Assembly: GCA_947448025.1 (NCBI GenBank)
Contig: CANFLV010000008.1
Location: 80,165 to 144,164 of the forward strand
Length of the DNA: 64,000 nucleotides
Direction of reading: 5' to 3'
Origin: Oxalobacteraceae bacterium
GTDB taxonomy: Bacteria; Pseudomonadota; Gammaproteobacteria; Burkholderiales; Burkholderiaceae_D
The notes under the pieces are model-generated. The model was not told where the DNA came from, made no database searches, and saw only the letters and a program-made list of their open reading frames with translations. This document shows, piece after piece, positions 1 through 8,332 of this stretch; position 1 is the stretch's first letter, and the number at the start of each line of letters is the position of its first letter. A program made the position numbers and the translations under genes.

Positions 1-1559
1 GAGAAGCTGGCATCGGCTTCCGTGACCGTCGATTTGCCACCGTACAGCACCACGCCGCGCGCCGAGGTGCTGGCGATCAGGTCCAGCGCTGCCTGGCTCT
101 GCTTCTGTCCCGGGGCGAGGAAAGGATTGATGATGCCAGTGCCGAGTGCAGCGATGAAGGGCGTCTGGTAAAAGAAGCCGCTACCGAGTTTCGATTCCGA
201 TTCACTGAAGGCTTGCGACACGCCGACCTTGTAGTCCCAGCTGCCGATCGGGCCATCGGCGCCGAACAACATCCGGCCTGCCGTCGTGTTCGTCTGGATT
301 TCGCGGTTACCGCACTCCATGCAGCGCCAGCGGTAAGCGATCGGCAAGCCACGGTTTGCTTCGATCGTCGGGAAGACGGCAGCAATGGCATTGAAGACGC
401 CGTTATAGGCAGCGCCTGTGCTCGGATACCAGGACGCCGGACCGAAAGTTCCGCCGGCCGAAATCTGGTTCGGCGAAAATGATTTCGCGACTTCCACGCG
501 TGAGCCGACAGCTTCGGCAAAGAGCTTGTGCTCATCAATCTTGACGGTGGCGCGGGCGACGAAATTCGTGTTCGCTACAGGCTGCTGCAGGACGGCGGCG
601 CGGCCGGTATCGTAAGCGCAGCCCCATTTCGCGGACGCGGTGTCCCACAGTTTTTCATCGTAAGCGGCCATGCCGGGAATCGAGTCGCAGCCAGCCTGGC
701 CCGGCAAGTCGAGCACGTTAATACCCGTCATGGCTTGCGTCGTGCCGGGCTGGATCGGGCCGGTCGTGCTCTTGCGGCTGAGGATGTTGTCACCCTGGCT
801 CGCGGCAAAGACCGTCGCATACGGTGTGCCGCGCGTATCGACCGACAGGCCGCGATTCGGCTGGAAAGTATTGACGAAGCTGCGCTGGTCGCCGCGCAAG
901 GCTTGATTTTCACTGCGTGCGAGCGTGAACAGCAGATTCACGCCATCTTTGTCGAGATCGCCATGACCGGCCACGATCGAGGCGCGCGTGATGTTGCCGC
1001 CTCCTTGTTGCGTGACATCGGTGAACAGCTGCGCTTCGGCGCCGGTGTAATTCTCGCGCAGGATGAAGTTGATCACGCCGCCGATGGCGTCGGTACCGTA
1101 AATCGCCGAGGCGCCGTCCTTGAGGACTTCGACGCGCTGCACGGCGGCCATCGGAATCGAATTCAGATCGACTGCCTGGCCTTTCATGCCGTGCGTAGCG
1201 ACGCGGCGGCCATTGAGCAGGACCAGCGTACTGTCGGCGCCCTGACCGCGCAAGTTCGCCGAGGACGCGCCATTATTGCCGCGCTGCGCACCCGAGGTGA
1301 CGTCGGCGTTCGATGCCAAGTTATCCGCGCCGGTGCCGTTACTGCTGAGCGTGGCGATTAATTGTTCGGCCGTGACGATGCCCGCACGATCGAGCTCGGC
1401 GCGGGTGATGATTTGCACCGGTAATGCGCCTTCGCTCTGAATGCGCTTGATGCTGCTGCCGGTAATTTCGACGCGTTCCAAAGGCTTTGCATCCTGCGCA
1501 AAGGCGGGTGCGGCGAGCCCGATCATGGCGATGCATTGCGCTAGCTTGTGTAGTTTCAC
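1..1559 (-). CDS. TonB-dependent receptor, N-terminal part (C-terminus beyond window edge)
   Basis: Manual translation of the minus strand from a GTG at 1559: VKLHKLAQCIAMIGLAAPAFAQDAKPLERVEITGSSIKRIQSEGALPVQIITRAEL...LRGQGADSTLVLLNGRRV...VEVLKDGASAIYGTDAIGGVINFIL. Signal peptide plus typical plug domain. Absent from the ORF track, probably because it is open at the left edge. Confidence 0.88.
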   Translation of the reverse strand, partial: MKLHKLAQCIAMIGLAAPAFAQDAKPLERVEITGSSIKRIQSEGALPVQIITRAELDRAGIVTAEQLIATLSSNGTGADNLASNADVTSGAQRGNNGASSANLRGQGADSTLVLLNGRRVATHGMKGQAVDLNSIPMAAVQRVEVLKDGASAIYGTDAIGGVINFILRENYTGAEAQLFTDVTQQGGGNITRASIVAGHGDLDKDGVNLLFTLARSENQALRGDQRSFVNTFQPNRGLSVDTRGTPYATVFAASQGDNILSRKSTTGPIQPGTTQAMTGINVLDLPGQAGCDSIPGMAAYDEKLWDTASAKWGCAYDTGRAAVLQQPVANTNFVARATVKIDEHKLFAEAVGSRVEVAKSFSPNQISAGGTFGPASWYPSTGAAYNGVFNAIAAVFPTIEANRGLPIAYRWRCMECGNREIQTNTTAGRMLFGADGPIGSWDYKVGVSQAFSESESKLGSGFFYQTPFIAALGTGIINPFLAPGQKQSQAALDLIASTSARGVVLYGGKSTVTEADASF

Positions 1560-1878
1560 GACGTACTCTCCCTGGGATTTCTTATTTTTGAATGGTGACT
1601 TGGCGACACACTTCGTGGCTCGAAAAAAACAGTTGCGGCGCGTATTGCTTGTAATATTTCTGTGAATCAATACTTTTATAGACAACTTAGCCTAAGAGCA
1701 ACTGAAATTAGTTGCTAATGAAAAAGGTTTGCCTATCCATAACTTTTTGGCATACCTTACCCGGAAGCTTTCATAAGCCATGGCCGATGGCGGCTTTGGC
1801 GCTTGCCCTATAATTTTTTAACGACAGGCAGAGTGGCCCCGGCACAGCGATATTGCCGGTGGCCGCCAAGATGAACGC

Positions 1879-2847
1879 ATGCACCGAAAAGTTGACACGA
1901 TGACGAGCTCAGCCACCCAAAATAGTGCGTCTGGCATGACGCCCGCCGGCCTCGGTTTTGACGCCGGCGGCACGCGTACGCGCTGGGCGCTGGCGGACAC
2001 GGCCGGGGCTATTTTGGCTGAAGGTGAGGTCGCCGGATTCAGTGCCGCGCAGATGGAGACCGGAGCGGGGCGCCTTGCCGTACGCGCGGTGCTGGCCAGT
2101 CTGCAGCAGCAGGTCAGTCAGGCGCTGAGCCCGGGGCAGGCGCTGCGTGTGCATGCCGGACTGACCGGCTTTGGCGGCGATGGCGCAGCGCTGCATGCCT
2201 TGATCGCTGAAACACTGGGGATCGCTGCTGCGGCGCTGACGGTCGGTAATGATATCGAGATCGCCTACCATGACGCCTTCGCGCCGGGAGAAGGTTATCT
2301 TGTCTACGCCGGCACGGGCTCGATCGCAGCGTTCATCGATGCTGACGGCGTTTTTCATCGCGCCGGTGGCCGCGGTTATTTTCTGGATGACGGCGGCGGC
2401 GGCGTATGGATTGCCCGCGCCGCCCTGCGCCAGATCTGGCGTGCCGAAGATGAACAGCCGGGCAGCTGGCAAGCCTCGCCGATGGCGCATGCGATGTTCG
2501 CACTGATCGGCGGCAGTGACTGGCAGCATACGCGCCAGCTGATCAATGCGAGTGACCGTGGTGAGTTGGGCAAGCTGGCATTGGCAGTCGCGCAAGCCGC
2601 CGATACGGATCCCTTGGCCGAGTCGATTTTGCGCGATGCCGGCGCTGAACTCGCGCGTTTGGGTCTGGCATTAGTGAGCCGTTTTGGTGCGCGGCCTCTC
2701 GTATTGGCGGGTCGGGTTTCGCAGCTGCATCCACTGATAGAAGCGAGTTTTCGCGCCGGTTTGCCGGCTGGGTCTGAAGTCGATGTGCGTCTGAGCAGCG
2801 CGCATTGCGCGGCCGCGCGCCTCGCTGCCGGTCTACGGAAAAAATAA
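1879..2847 (+). CDS. BadF/BadG/BcrA/BcrD-type ATPase, N-acetylglucosamine (amino sugar) kinase-like
   Basis: GFDAGGTRTRWALAD phosphate-binding motif, GNDIEIAYHDAF, YAGTGSIA and GRGYFLDDGGGGVWIAR motifs. True start may be the ATG at 1900 (MTSSATQ). Confidence 0.8.
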   Translation: MHRKVDTMTSSATQNSASGMTPAGLGFDAGGTRTRWALADTAGAILAEGEVAGFSAAQMETGAGRLAVRAVLASLQQQVSQALSPGQALRVHAGLTGFGGDGAALHALIAETLGIAAAALTVGNDIEIAYHDAFAPGEGYLVYAGTGSIAAFIDADGVFHRAGGRGYFLDDGGGGVWIARAALRQIWRAEDEQPGSWQASPMAHAMFALIGGSDWQHTRQLINASDRGELGKLALAVAQAADTDPLAESILRDAGAELARLGLALVSRFGARPLVLAGRVSQLHPLIEASFRAGLPAGSEVDVRLSSAHCAAARLAAGLRKK

Positions 2848-2920
2848 TCACCTTGTGGCGGACATGTATCTAAAATGCGACGGTGCAGGCCTGACGGCTA
2901 CTCTGATTAATTAAATAGGA

Positions 2921-3745
2921 ATGATGAGATTCATGAAACGACTTTTACTCGCGCTGTTGGTCCTCCTGCTCGCCGGCTGCGCTACCGGACCGCGCATCGA
3001 TACCAGCTACAGCGCCGTGAGCCAGGACAGCCGCGTGCGCTTTCTCGTGCTGCATTACACGGCGGCCGATTCGCCGGCGTCCCTGAAGATACTCTCGCAG
3101 CAAGGGGTGAGCTCGCATTACCTGATCGACGACAAAGACAGCAAGGTCTGGGGTCTCGTTGACGAGAACCGTCGCGCTTACCATGCCGGCCTTAGCTTCT
3201 GGCGCGGCTATACGCAGCTTAACTACAATTCGATCGGTATCGAGATCGTCAATCTCGGCTACAAGGACACGCCGGAGGGCCGGCTCTGGATTCCCTACAC
3301 GCCCGAGCAGGTCGAGACCATCGTCAAGCTCGTCAAGCAGATCGTCAAACGCCACCAGATCCTGCCCGAGAATGTCATCGGCCATAGCGATATCGCGCCC
3401 CAACGCAAGACCGATCCGGGACCTTTGTTTCCGTGGAAGCGGCTCGCCGATGAAGGCCTGATCCAGTGGCCGGATGCGGCCCGCGTCGCGCTCAAGCAGA
3501 CGGAGTTCGGCATGTCCTTGCCGGACGCGCGCTGGTTCCAGCAAAAGCTCGCGCTGCACGGGTATCTGGTGCCGCAGAGCGCACAGTTTGACAAGGAGAC
3601 GATGAACGTCATCAGTGTGCTGCAAATGAAATATCGTCCGGCACGTTTCGATGGTGTGGCCGATGCGGAAACCGCGGCCATTCTTGATGTCCTGACCACG
3701 CCGCCAGCCGCACCTGCAGCAGTCGTGACGACCGCGCGCAAATGA
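2921..3745 (+). CDS. amiD: N-acetylmuramoyl-L-alanine amidase, AmiD-like lipoprotein (amidase_2 plus C-terminal PG-binding-like region)
   Basis: Lipobox LLLAGCATG; FLVLHYTAADSPASLKIL, SSHYLIDD, NYNSIGIEIVN, VIGHSDIAPQRKTDPGPLFPWKRL. Confidence 0.88.
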   Translation: MMRFMKRLLLALLVLLLAGCATGPRIDTSYSAVSQDSRVRFLVLHYTAADSPASLKILSQQGVSSHYLIDDKDSKVWGLVDENRRAYHAGLSFWRGYTQLNYNSIGIEIVNLGYKDTPEGRLWIPYTPEQVETIVKLVKQIVKRHQILPENVIGHSDIAPQRKTDPGPLFPWKRLADEGLIQWPDAARVALKQTEFGMSLPDARWFQQKLALHGYLVPQSAQFDKETMNVISVLQMKYRPARFDGVADAETAAILDVLTTPPAAPAAVVTTARK

Positions 3746-3775
3746 TGTCGGTCCACCGCCGGAAAGCCTGACGCC

Positions 3776-4684
3776 ATGCGCCTGCGCCACATCGAAGTCT
3801 TTCACGCGATCATGCAGGTCGGTACCATCAGCGGCGCCGCCGAAGTGCTGCATATCTCGCAGCCGGCGGTCACGAAAGTGCTGCAGCACTGCGAACTGCA
3901 GCTGGGCATGCAGCTCTTCGAGCGGGTGCGCGGCAAGCTCTATCCGCGGCCCGAGGCGCACCGGCTGTTCGTCGAAACCGGCAAGCTCAATCGCGATCTG
4001 CAAAGCATCCGGCGCCTCGCCGCGAGCTTGAAAGGCGAACATGTCGAATCAATTCGTGTGGTGTCCTCGCCGGCCATCGCCGTAGGGATTCTGCCGAACG
4101 CGATGACGCAGTGGCGGCGCGATTTTCCGGCAACGCGCTGCGAACTGGCCACGCATCACACGAGTGAAGTCGTCAATACTCTGCTGCTGGGCGAAGCCGA
4201 CATGGCCTTCCTGCTGCATGACCCGCGCCATCCGGCCATCGTCGCCGAACCTATCGCTGAAGGCGTGATGACGGTGATCGCGCCAGCCGGCAGATGGACG
4301 CAAAAATGCGCCGCTACACCGCTGTCGGTCGATGAACTCGACGATGAAATGATCGGACTGCCGGACAACGATCCGCTGGGTAGTCTCGTCGCGGCCGTCT
4401 TTGATGCACATGGCAAGCAGCCGCAGATGCGCACCGTCGTGCAGACCTATCAATTGGCCAGCGCGCTCGTCGAAGCCGGCAACAGCATGGCGGTCGTCGA
4501 CCCCTTCACGGCGGCGCAGGCGCGCCATTTGCAGAAGCGACCGTTTTCACCGGCGATCCCGATTCGACTCTATCTGCTCACCGCGGCCAATGCGCCGCTG
4601 TCACATGGCGCGCGCGAACTCGCTGCCTGCATTGCCGCGTCTGCGCGCGCCTGCCTCGATGGCGCCATCATGGGCAAGGGCTGA
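3776..4684 (+). CDS. LysR-family transcriptional regulator
   Basis: N-terminal HTH MRLRHIEVFHAIMQVGTISGAAEVLHISQPAVTKVLQHCELQLGMQLFERVRGKLYPRPEA. Confidence 0.9.
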   Translation: MRLRHIEVFHAIMQVGTISGAAEVLHISQPAVTKVLQHCELQLGMQLFERVRGKLYPRPEAHRLFVETGKLNRDLQSIRRLAASLKGEHVESIRVVSSPAIAVGILPNAMTQWRRDFPATRCELATHHTSEVVNTLLLGEADMAFLLHDPRHPAIVAEPIAEGVMTVIAPAGRWTQKCAATPLSVDELDDEMIGLPDNDPLGSLVAAVFDAHGKQPQMRTVVQTYQLASALVEAGNSMAVVDPFTAAQARHLQKRPFSPAIPIRLYLLTAANAPLSHGARELAACIAASARACLDGAIMGKG

Positions 4685-4691
4685 GGCGCGC

Positions 4692-5291
4692 ATGTACATT
4701 GAAGCCATCGCCAGCTCGCCTGATTTTCGTCGCCTCGACAGCATTGCCGGCGTCTCTGTCGAGCTGCGTTATGCCACGCCAAATAATTTTGTCGGCCGCG
4801 ATTTATACGGCGAAGTTGACTGCGCCTGGCTGCACATTGACGCCGCTGCGGCGCTGGAAAAATCGATCGCCTGGCTGCAGCACCAGCGGCCCGACCTGAG
4901 CGTACTGGTACTCGATGCCTTGCGCCCGCAGCGCGTGCAGGAAGCGCTCTGGGCGGCGCTGCAAGGCACGGACCTGCTGATGTATCTGGCTAACCCGGCC
5001 GGTGGCTCGATTCATTCCTTTGGCATGGCGCTCGACCTGACCCTGCTCGACCGGCATGGCCGCGAACTCGACATGGGCACGCCCTTCGATGACCTCACCG
5101 CCTTGTCGCATCCGGCGCTCGAAGAAGGCTTTCTCGCCAGCGGCCAGCTGACCCATATGCAAGTGGCGAACCGGCGTCTGTTGCGCGCGGCCATGCATCA
5201 TGGCGGCTGGCATGGCATCAATACAGAATGGTGGCATTTCGATTGCGGCGACCGTGTGCAGGTGCGCGCCGGGTACGTGCGCATCCGCTGA
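4692..5291 (+). CDS. D-alanyl-D-alanine dipeptidase (VanX/DdpX family)
   Basis: Start at internal ATG 4692 of the ORF 4401..5291: MYIEAIASSPDFRRLDSIAGVSVELRYATPNNFVGRDLYG...VLDALRPQRVQEALW...SIHSFGMALDLTLLD...INTEWWHFDCGD. Confidence 0.85.
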   Translation: MYIEAIASSPDFRRLDSIAGVSVELRYATPNNFVGRDLYGEVDCAWLHIDAAAALEKSIAWLQHQRPDLSVLVLDALRPQRVQEALWAALQGTDLLMYLANPAGGSIHSFGMALDLTLLDRHGRELDMGTPFDDLTALSHPALEEGFLASGQLTHMQVANRRLLRAAMHHGGWHGINTEWWHFDCGDRVQVRAGYVRIR

Positions 5292-6764
5292 ATGTCGCCG
5301 CTGCTGCTGCTGGTCGTCGTCGTAAAATATTTCATCGTGCTGCTGGCCGTGGCCAGAGTCACTGCGCGCGATGCCGACAATGCGTCTTTTTTCATCGGTA
5401 ACAGGAAGAGCCACTGGATGCTGGTGGCCTTCGGCATGGTCGGCACCTCGCTGTCAGGCGTGACCTTCATCAGCGTGCCGGGCGCTGTCGCGCACGATGG
5501 TTTCACTTATTTCCAGATTATCCTCGGGCAGTTCTTCGGCTATCTCGTGATCGCCTATGTCTTGCTGCCGTTGTATTACCGTTTCAATCTGACCTCGATT
5601 TATCACTATCTCGATCAGCGGCTGGGACGGCGCAGCTACCTCACCGGCGCCGGCTTTTTCATCCTCTCGCGTACCCTCGGTGCGACTGCGCGGCTCTACC
5701 TCGTGATCCGCATCTTGCAGGATGCGATCCTCGATGGTCTGGGTGTGCCGTTCTGGCTGACCACGCTGGTGATCCTGGTGATGATCCTGCTGTACACGTA
5801 TCAGGGCGGCGTGAAGACCATCGTCTGGACCGATACGCTGCAGACGGTCTGCATGCTCGGCGGCCTCGTGATTTGCGTCGTGTATGTGCTGCAGGCGCTG
5901 CAGCTCGATCTCGCCGGCAGCTGGCAGCAGATGCAGGCACGCGGAATGGCGACGGTGTTTTCGATGGAGTTCGATAGCCGGAAATTTTTTCTCAAGCAGC
6001 TATTTGCCGGCATGCTGATCGCCATTGCCATGACCGGACTTGATCAGGAGATGATGCAGAAGACGATCTCGGTGAAGACGCTCAAGGATGCGCAAAAAAA
6101 TATCCTCGTCCTTAGCGTCATCATGCTGTTCGTGGTGCTGCTGTTCCTGTTTCTTGGCGGGCTATTGTCGCTGTACGCGACGACGCTGGGCGTGATGGCG
6201 AGTGGCGATCAATTATTCCCGGCCATCATGCTCGGCTATCTGCCGGGATTCGTGCAGCTGATTTTCATCGTCGCCTTGATATCGGCCCTGTTTCCAAGCG
6301 CGGATGGCGCGATCACGGCGCTGACCTCGAGTTTTTGCATCGACATCCTTGGAATCCAGCGCCGCACGGCACTGACGGAAGCCGAGCGCACGCGCACGCG
6401 GCATCGCGTGCATCTGCTGTTTGCGGGGATATTCCTGCTGCTGATCCTGGGTTTCAGGGTCGTTGACAAGGCCAGCATGATCGGCGTGATCCTGAAACTG
6501 GCTGGCTACACTTACGGGCCACTGATGGGCTTGTTCGCGTTCGGCATTTTCAGTCGGCGCGTGGTCGATGACCGCTATGTGCCGTTTGTTGCGTTGGCGG
6601 CGCCGGCGTTGTGCTATCTGATCGACATGAACCAGGCGCGGCTGTTCGGCACTTACCAGATCGGTCTTGAATTGCTGGCGCTGAATGCGCTCTTTGTGGC
6701 TGGCGGACTATGGCTGCTATCAAAGCCTGCGCTTAATTTCCCGAACGGGCGACCCAGTCAATGA
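5292..6764 (+). CDS. sodium:solute symporter (SSS family)
   Basis: Multi-TM protein; TARDADNASFFIGNRKSHWMLVAFGMVGTSLSGVTFISVPG, GGVKTIVWTDTLQ, SADGAITALTSSFCIDIL. Confidence 0.88.
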   Translation: MSPLLLLVVVVKYFIVLLAVARVTARDADNASFFIGNRKSHWMLVAFGMVGTSLSGVTFISVPGAVAHDGFTYFQIILGQFFGYLVIAYVLLPLYYRFNLTSIYHYLDQRLGRRSYLTGAGFFILSRTLGATARLYLVIRILQDAILDGLGVPFWLTTLVILVMILLYTYQGGVKTIVWTDTLQTVCMLGGLVICVVYVLQALQLDLAGSWQQMQARGMATVFSMEFDSRKFFLKQLFAGMLIAIAMTGLDQEMMQKTISVKTLKDAQKNILVLSVIMLFVVLLFLFLGGLLSLYATTLGVMASGDQLFPAIMLGYLPGFVQLIFIVALISALFPSADGAITALTSSFCIDILGIQRRTALTEAERTRTRHRVHLLFAGIFLLLILGFRVVDKASMIGVILKLAGYTYGPLMGLFAFGIFSRRVVDDRYVPFVALAAPALCYLIDMNQARLFGTYQIGLELLALNALFVAGGLWLLSKPALNFPNGRPSQ

Positions 6765-8193
6765 GGCTGTCGAGCGCCGCACGACCTTCCGAACCCTTCA
6801 TCGGACTCGCATTGATCATGCCGACGACAATGCAGAGGCGTCCCTGCGCATCGAGGACATAACCGGCCGCTGCCACCACATTGTTCAGTCCGCCGGTCTT
6901 GATGCGCGCGCGACCTGCCGCCGGACTGTCCTTCAGGCGCGAACGCATCGTGCCATCCATGCCCGCCAGCGGCAGGCTGGCCATTACCTCGGGCGCCCAG
7001 ATGCCTTGCTGCGCGACTTTCAGGAGCGCTGCCATTTGCACCGGCTTGATGCGCTCGCTGCGTGACAGGCCGGAACCGTTATCGAGCACCAGGCCGGCAT
7101 CATCGATGTCATGTCCGCGCAGCCAGCTGCGCATTTCGCGCTCGGCGCGCTGCAGCGTGTTCGCGGGCTCAGCGGCGCGCAGGCTGAGATTGCCTGCGAT
7201 CGCATTGTCGACGGCGTAGGTGCCGATGTTGAGCATCAGCAGGCGCGCATAAGTATTGTCGGATTGCTTGTTAATGTCGCGCAGGACTTCGGCCAGCGCG
7301 CGTGATTTGTGTTCGGCGAGGATGGTCATGCTGGCCGCCGTCGATGCCTCGCGCACCTGACCCTTGAAGCTGCCGCCAAGCTGCTTCCACAAGGCGCGAA
7401 ACAGCCGCTCGGCATAATCCGTGCGGTCGAGTACATTGATCTCGGTCGCCTTCGTGCAGCCTCTCGGATACGTGCCATGCAGGACGATGCGGATGGTGCC
7501 GCGCTGACGTTCGATCGTCGGTGGCAGCCAGCCATTGTCCCAATCCTTGCAGGCGGCGTCGATGAGGGTCATGTCATGCGTGACACTGACGCGCTCAAGC
7601 GCCGGCAGCATGTGCACGCTGAGTGCCTTGTGGTCGGCGCTGAGTTCGAGCTGCAGCAAATTCAGATTTAATCCGAGCGCATCCGGAATCGCGTTGTAAC
7701 GGAATTCCGGTCCTTCGTCGAAGGGCGCGACGCCAAGATCAAGCCGCGCCGGCTGGTACAGGCTGCGGTCGATCAGCAAGTCGCCATGGATGTGTTTGAT
7801 GCCCCGGTCGCGCAGGGTTTGCAGCATGCCCTGCAGGGCTTGCCAGTTCAGGTCGACATCGGCGCCGCCGCGCAAGACGAGGTCGCCCATCAAGCGGCCG
7901 CTGCGGATTTGCGCATCCGACTGCAGTAGCGTACGACCGCGGAACATCGGCCCCAGCGTGTCGAGGCCGATAATCGTCGACACCAGCTTCATGGTCGAGG
8001 CCGGCTGCAGGCTCATGTCGGCATTATGCGAAAGTAGCGTCGCGCCATCGCTGAGACGCACTACGATGCTGCCGATCCCATCCTGGCTGATGTTCGCCTG
8101 CGCGAGTTTTTCGGCGACTGGCGCCGGCAGTTCGGCATGGGTGGCAAAAGCTGCAAGGCAGAGGACGGCAGTCATGACAGCACGATGGAACAC
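6733..8193 (-). CDS. dacB: D-alanyl-D-alanine carboxypeptidase/endopeptidase (PBP4, DacB; S13 family)
   Basis: SxxK in QPASTMKLVSTIIGLDTLGP, SDNTYAR, SGLSRSERIKP, KTGGLNNVVAAAGYV. GTG start at 8193 preceded by AAGGAG; the ORF-track start at 8460 is probably too long. Confidence 0.87.
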   Translation of the reverse strand: MFHRAVMTAVLCLAAFATHAELPAPVAEKLAQANISQDGIGSIVVRLSDGATLLSHNADMSLQPASTMKLVSTIIGLDTLGPMFRGRTLLQSDAQIRSGRLMGDLVLRGGADVDLNWQALQGMLQTLRDRGIKHIHGDLLIDRSLYQPARLDLGVAPFDEGPEFRYNAIPDALGLNLNLLQLELSADHKALSVHMLPALERVSVTHDMTLIDAACKDWDNGWLPPTIERQRGTIRIVLHGTYPRGCTKATEINVLDRTDYAERLFRALWKQLGGSFKGQVREASTAASMTILAEHKSRALAEVLRDINKQSDNTYARLLMLNIGTYAVDNAIAGNLSLRAAEPANTLQRAEREMRSWLRGHDIDDAGLVLDNGSGLSRSERIKPVQMAALLKVAQQGIWAPEVMASLPLAGMDGTMRSRLKDSPAAGRARIKTGGLNNVVAAAGYVLDAQGRLCIVVGMINASPMKGSEGRAALDSLIDWVARSGN

Positions 8194-8332
8194 GGTTACT
8201 CCTTGCATGGCGGGGCGGAAAAGCCTGATTATAGAGGCCGTGGGCAAGCCTGGACATGCCAGCTTCATCCCTACGCATGCCAAAATGTTATGCGCGCCCG
8301 CAGAGCGGACAGTGCTTCCAGCGGAATTGAAT

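Noticed and set aside
2945-4042. 365-aa minus-strand ORF antisense to amiD/lysR
   Set aside because: Spans two convincing sense genes and has no recognisable motif.
4401-4691. N-terminal extension of the D-Ala-D-Ala dipeptidase ORF
   Set aside because: The extension overlaps the LysR gene in another frame and is Arg/Ser-rich; the dipeptidase homology begins at the ATG at 4692.
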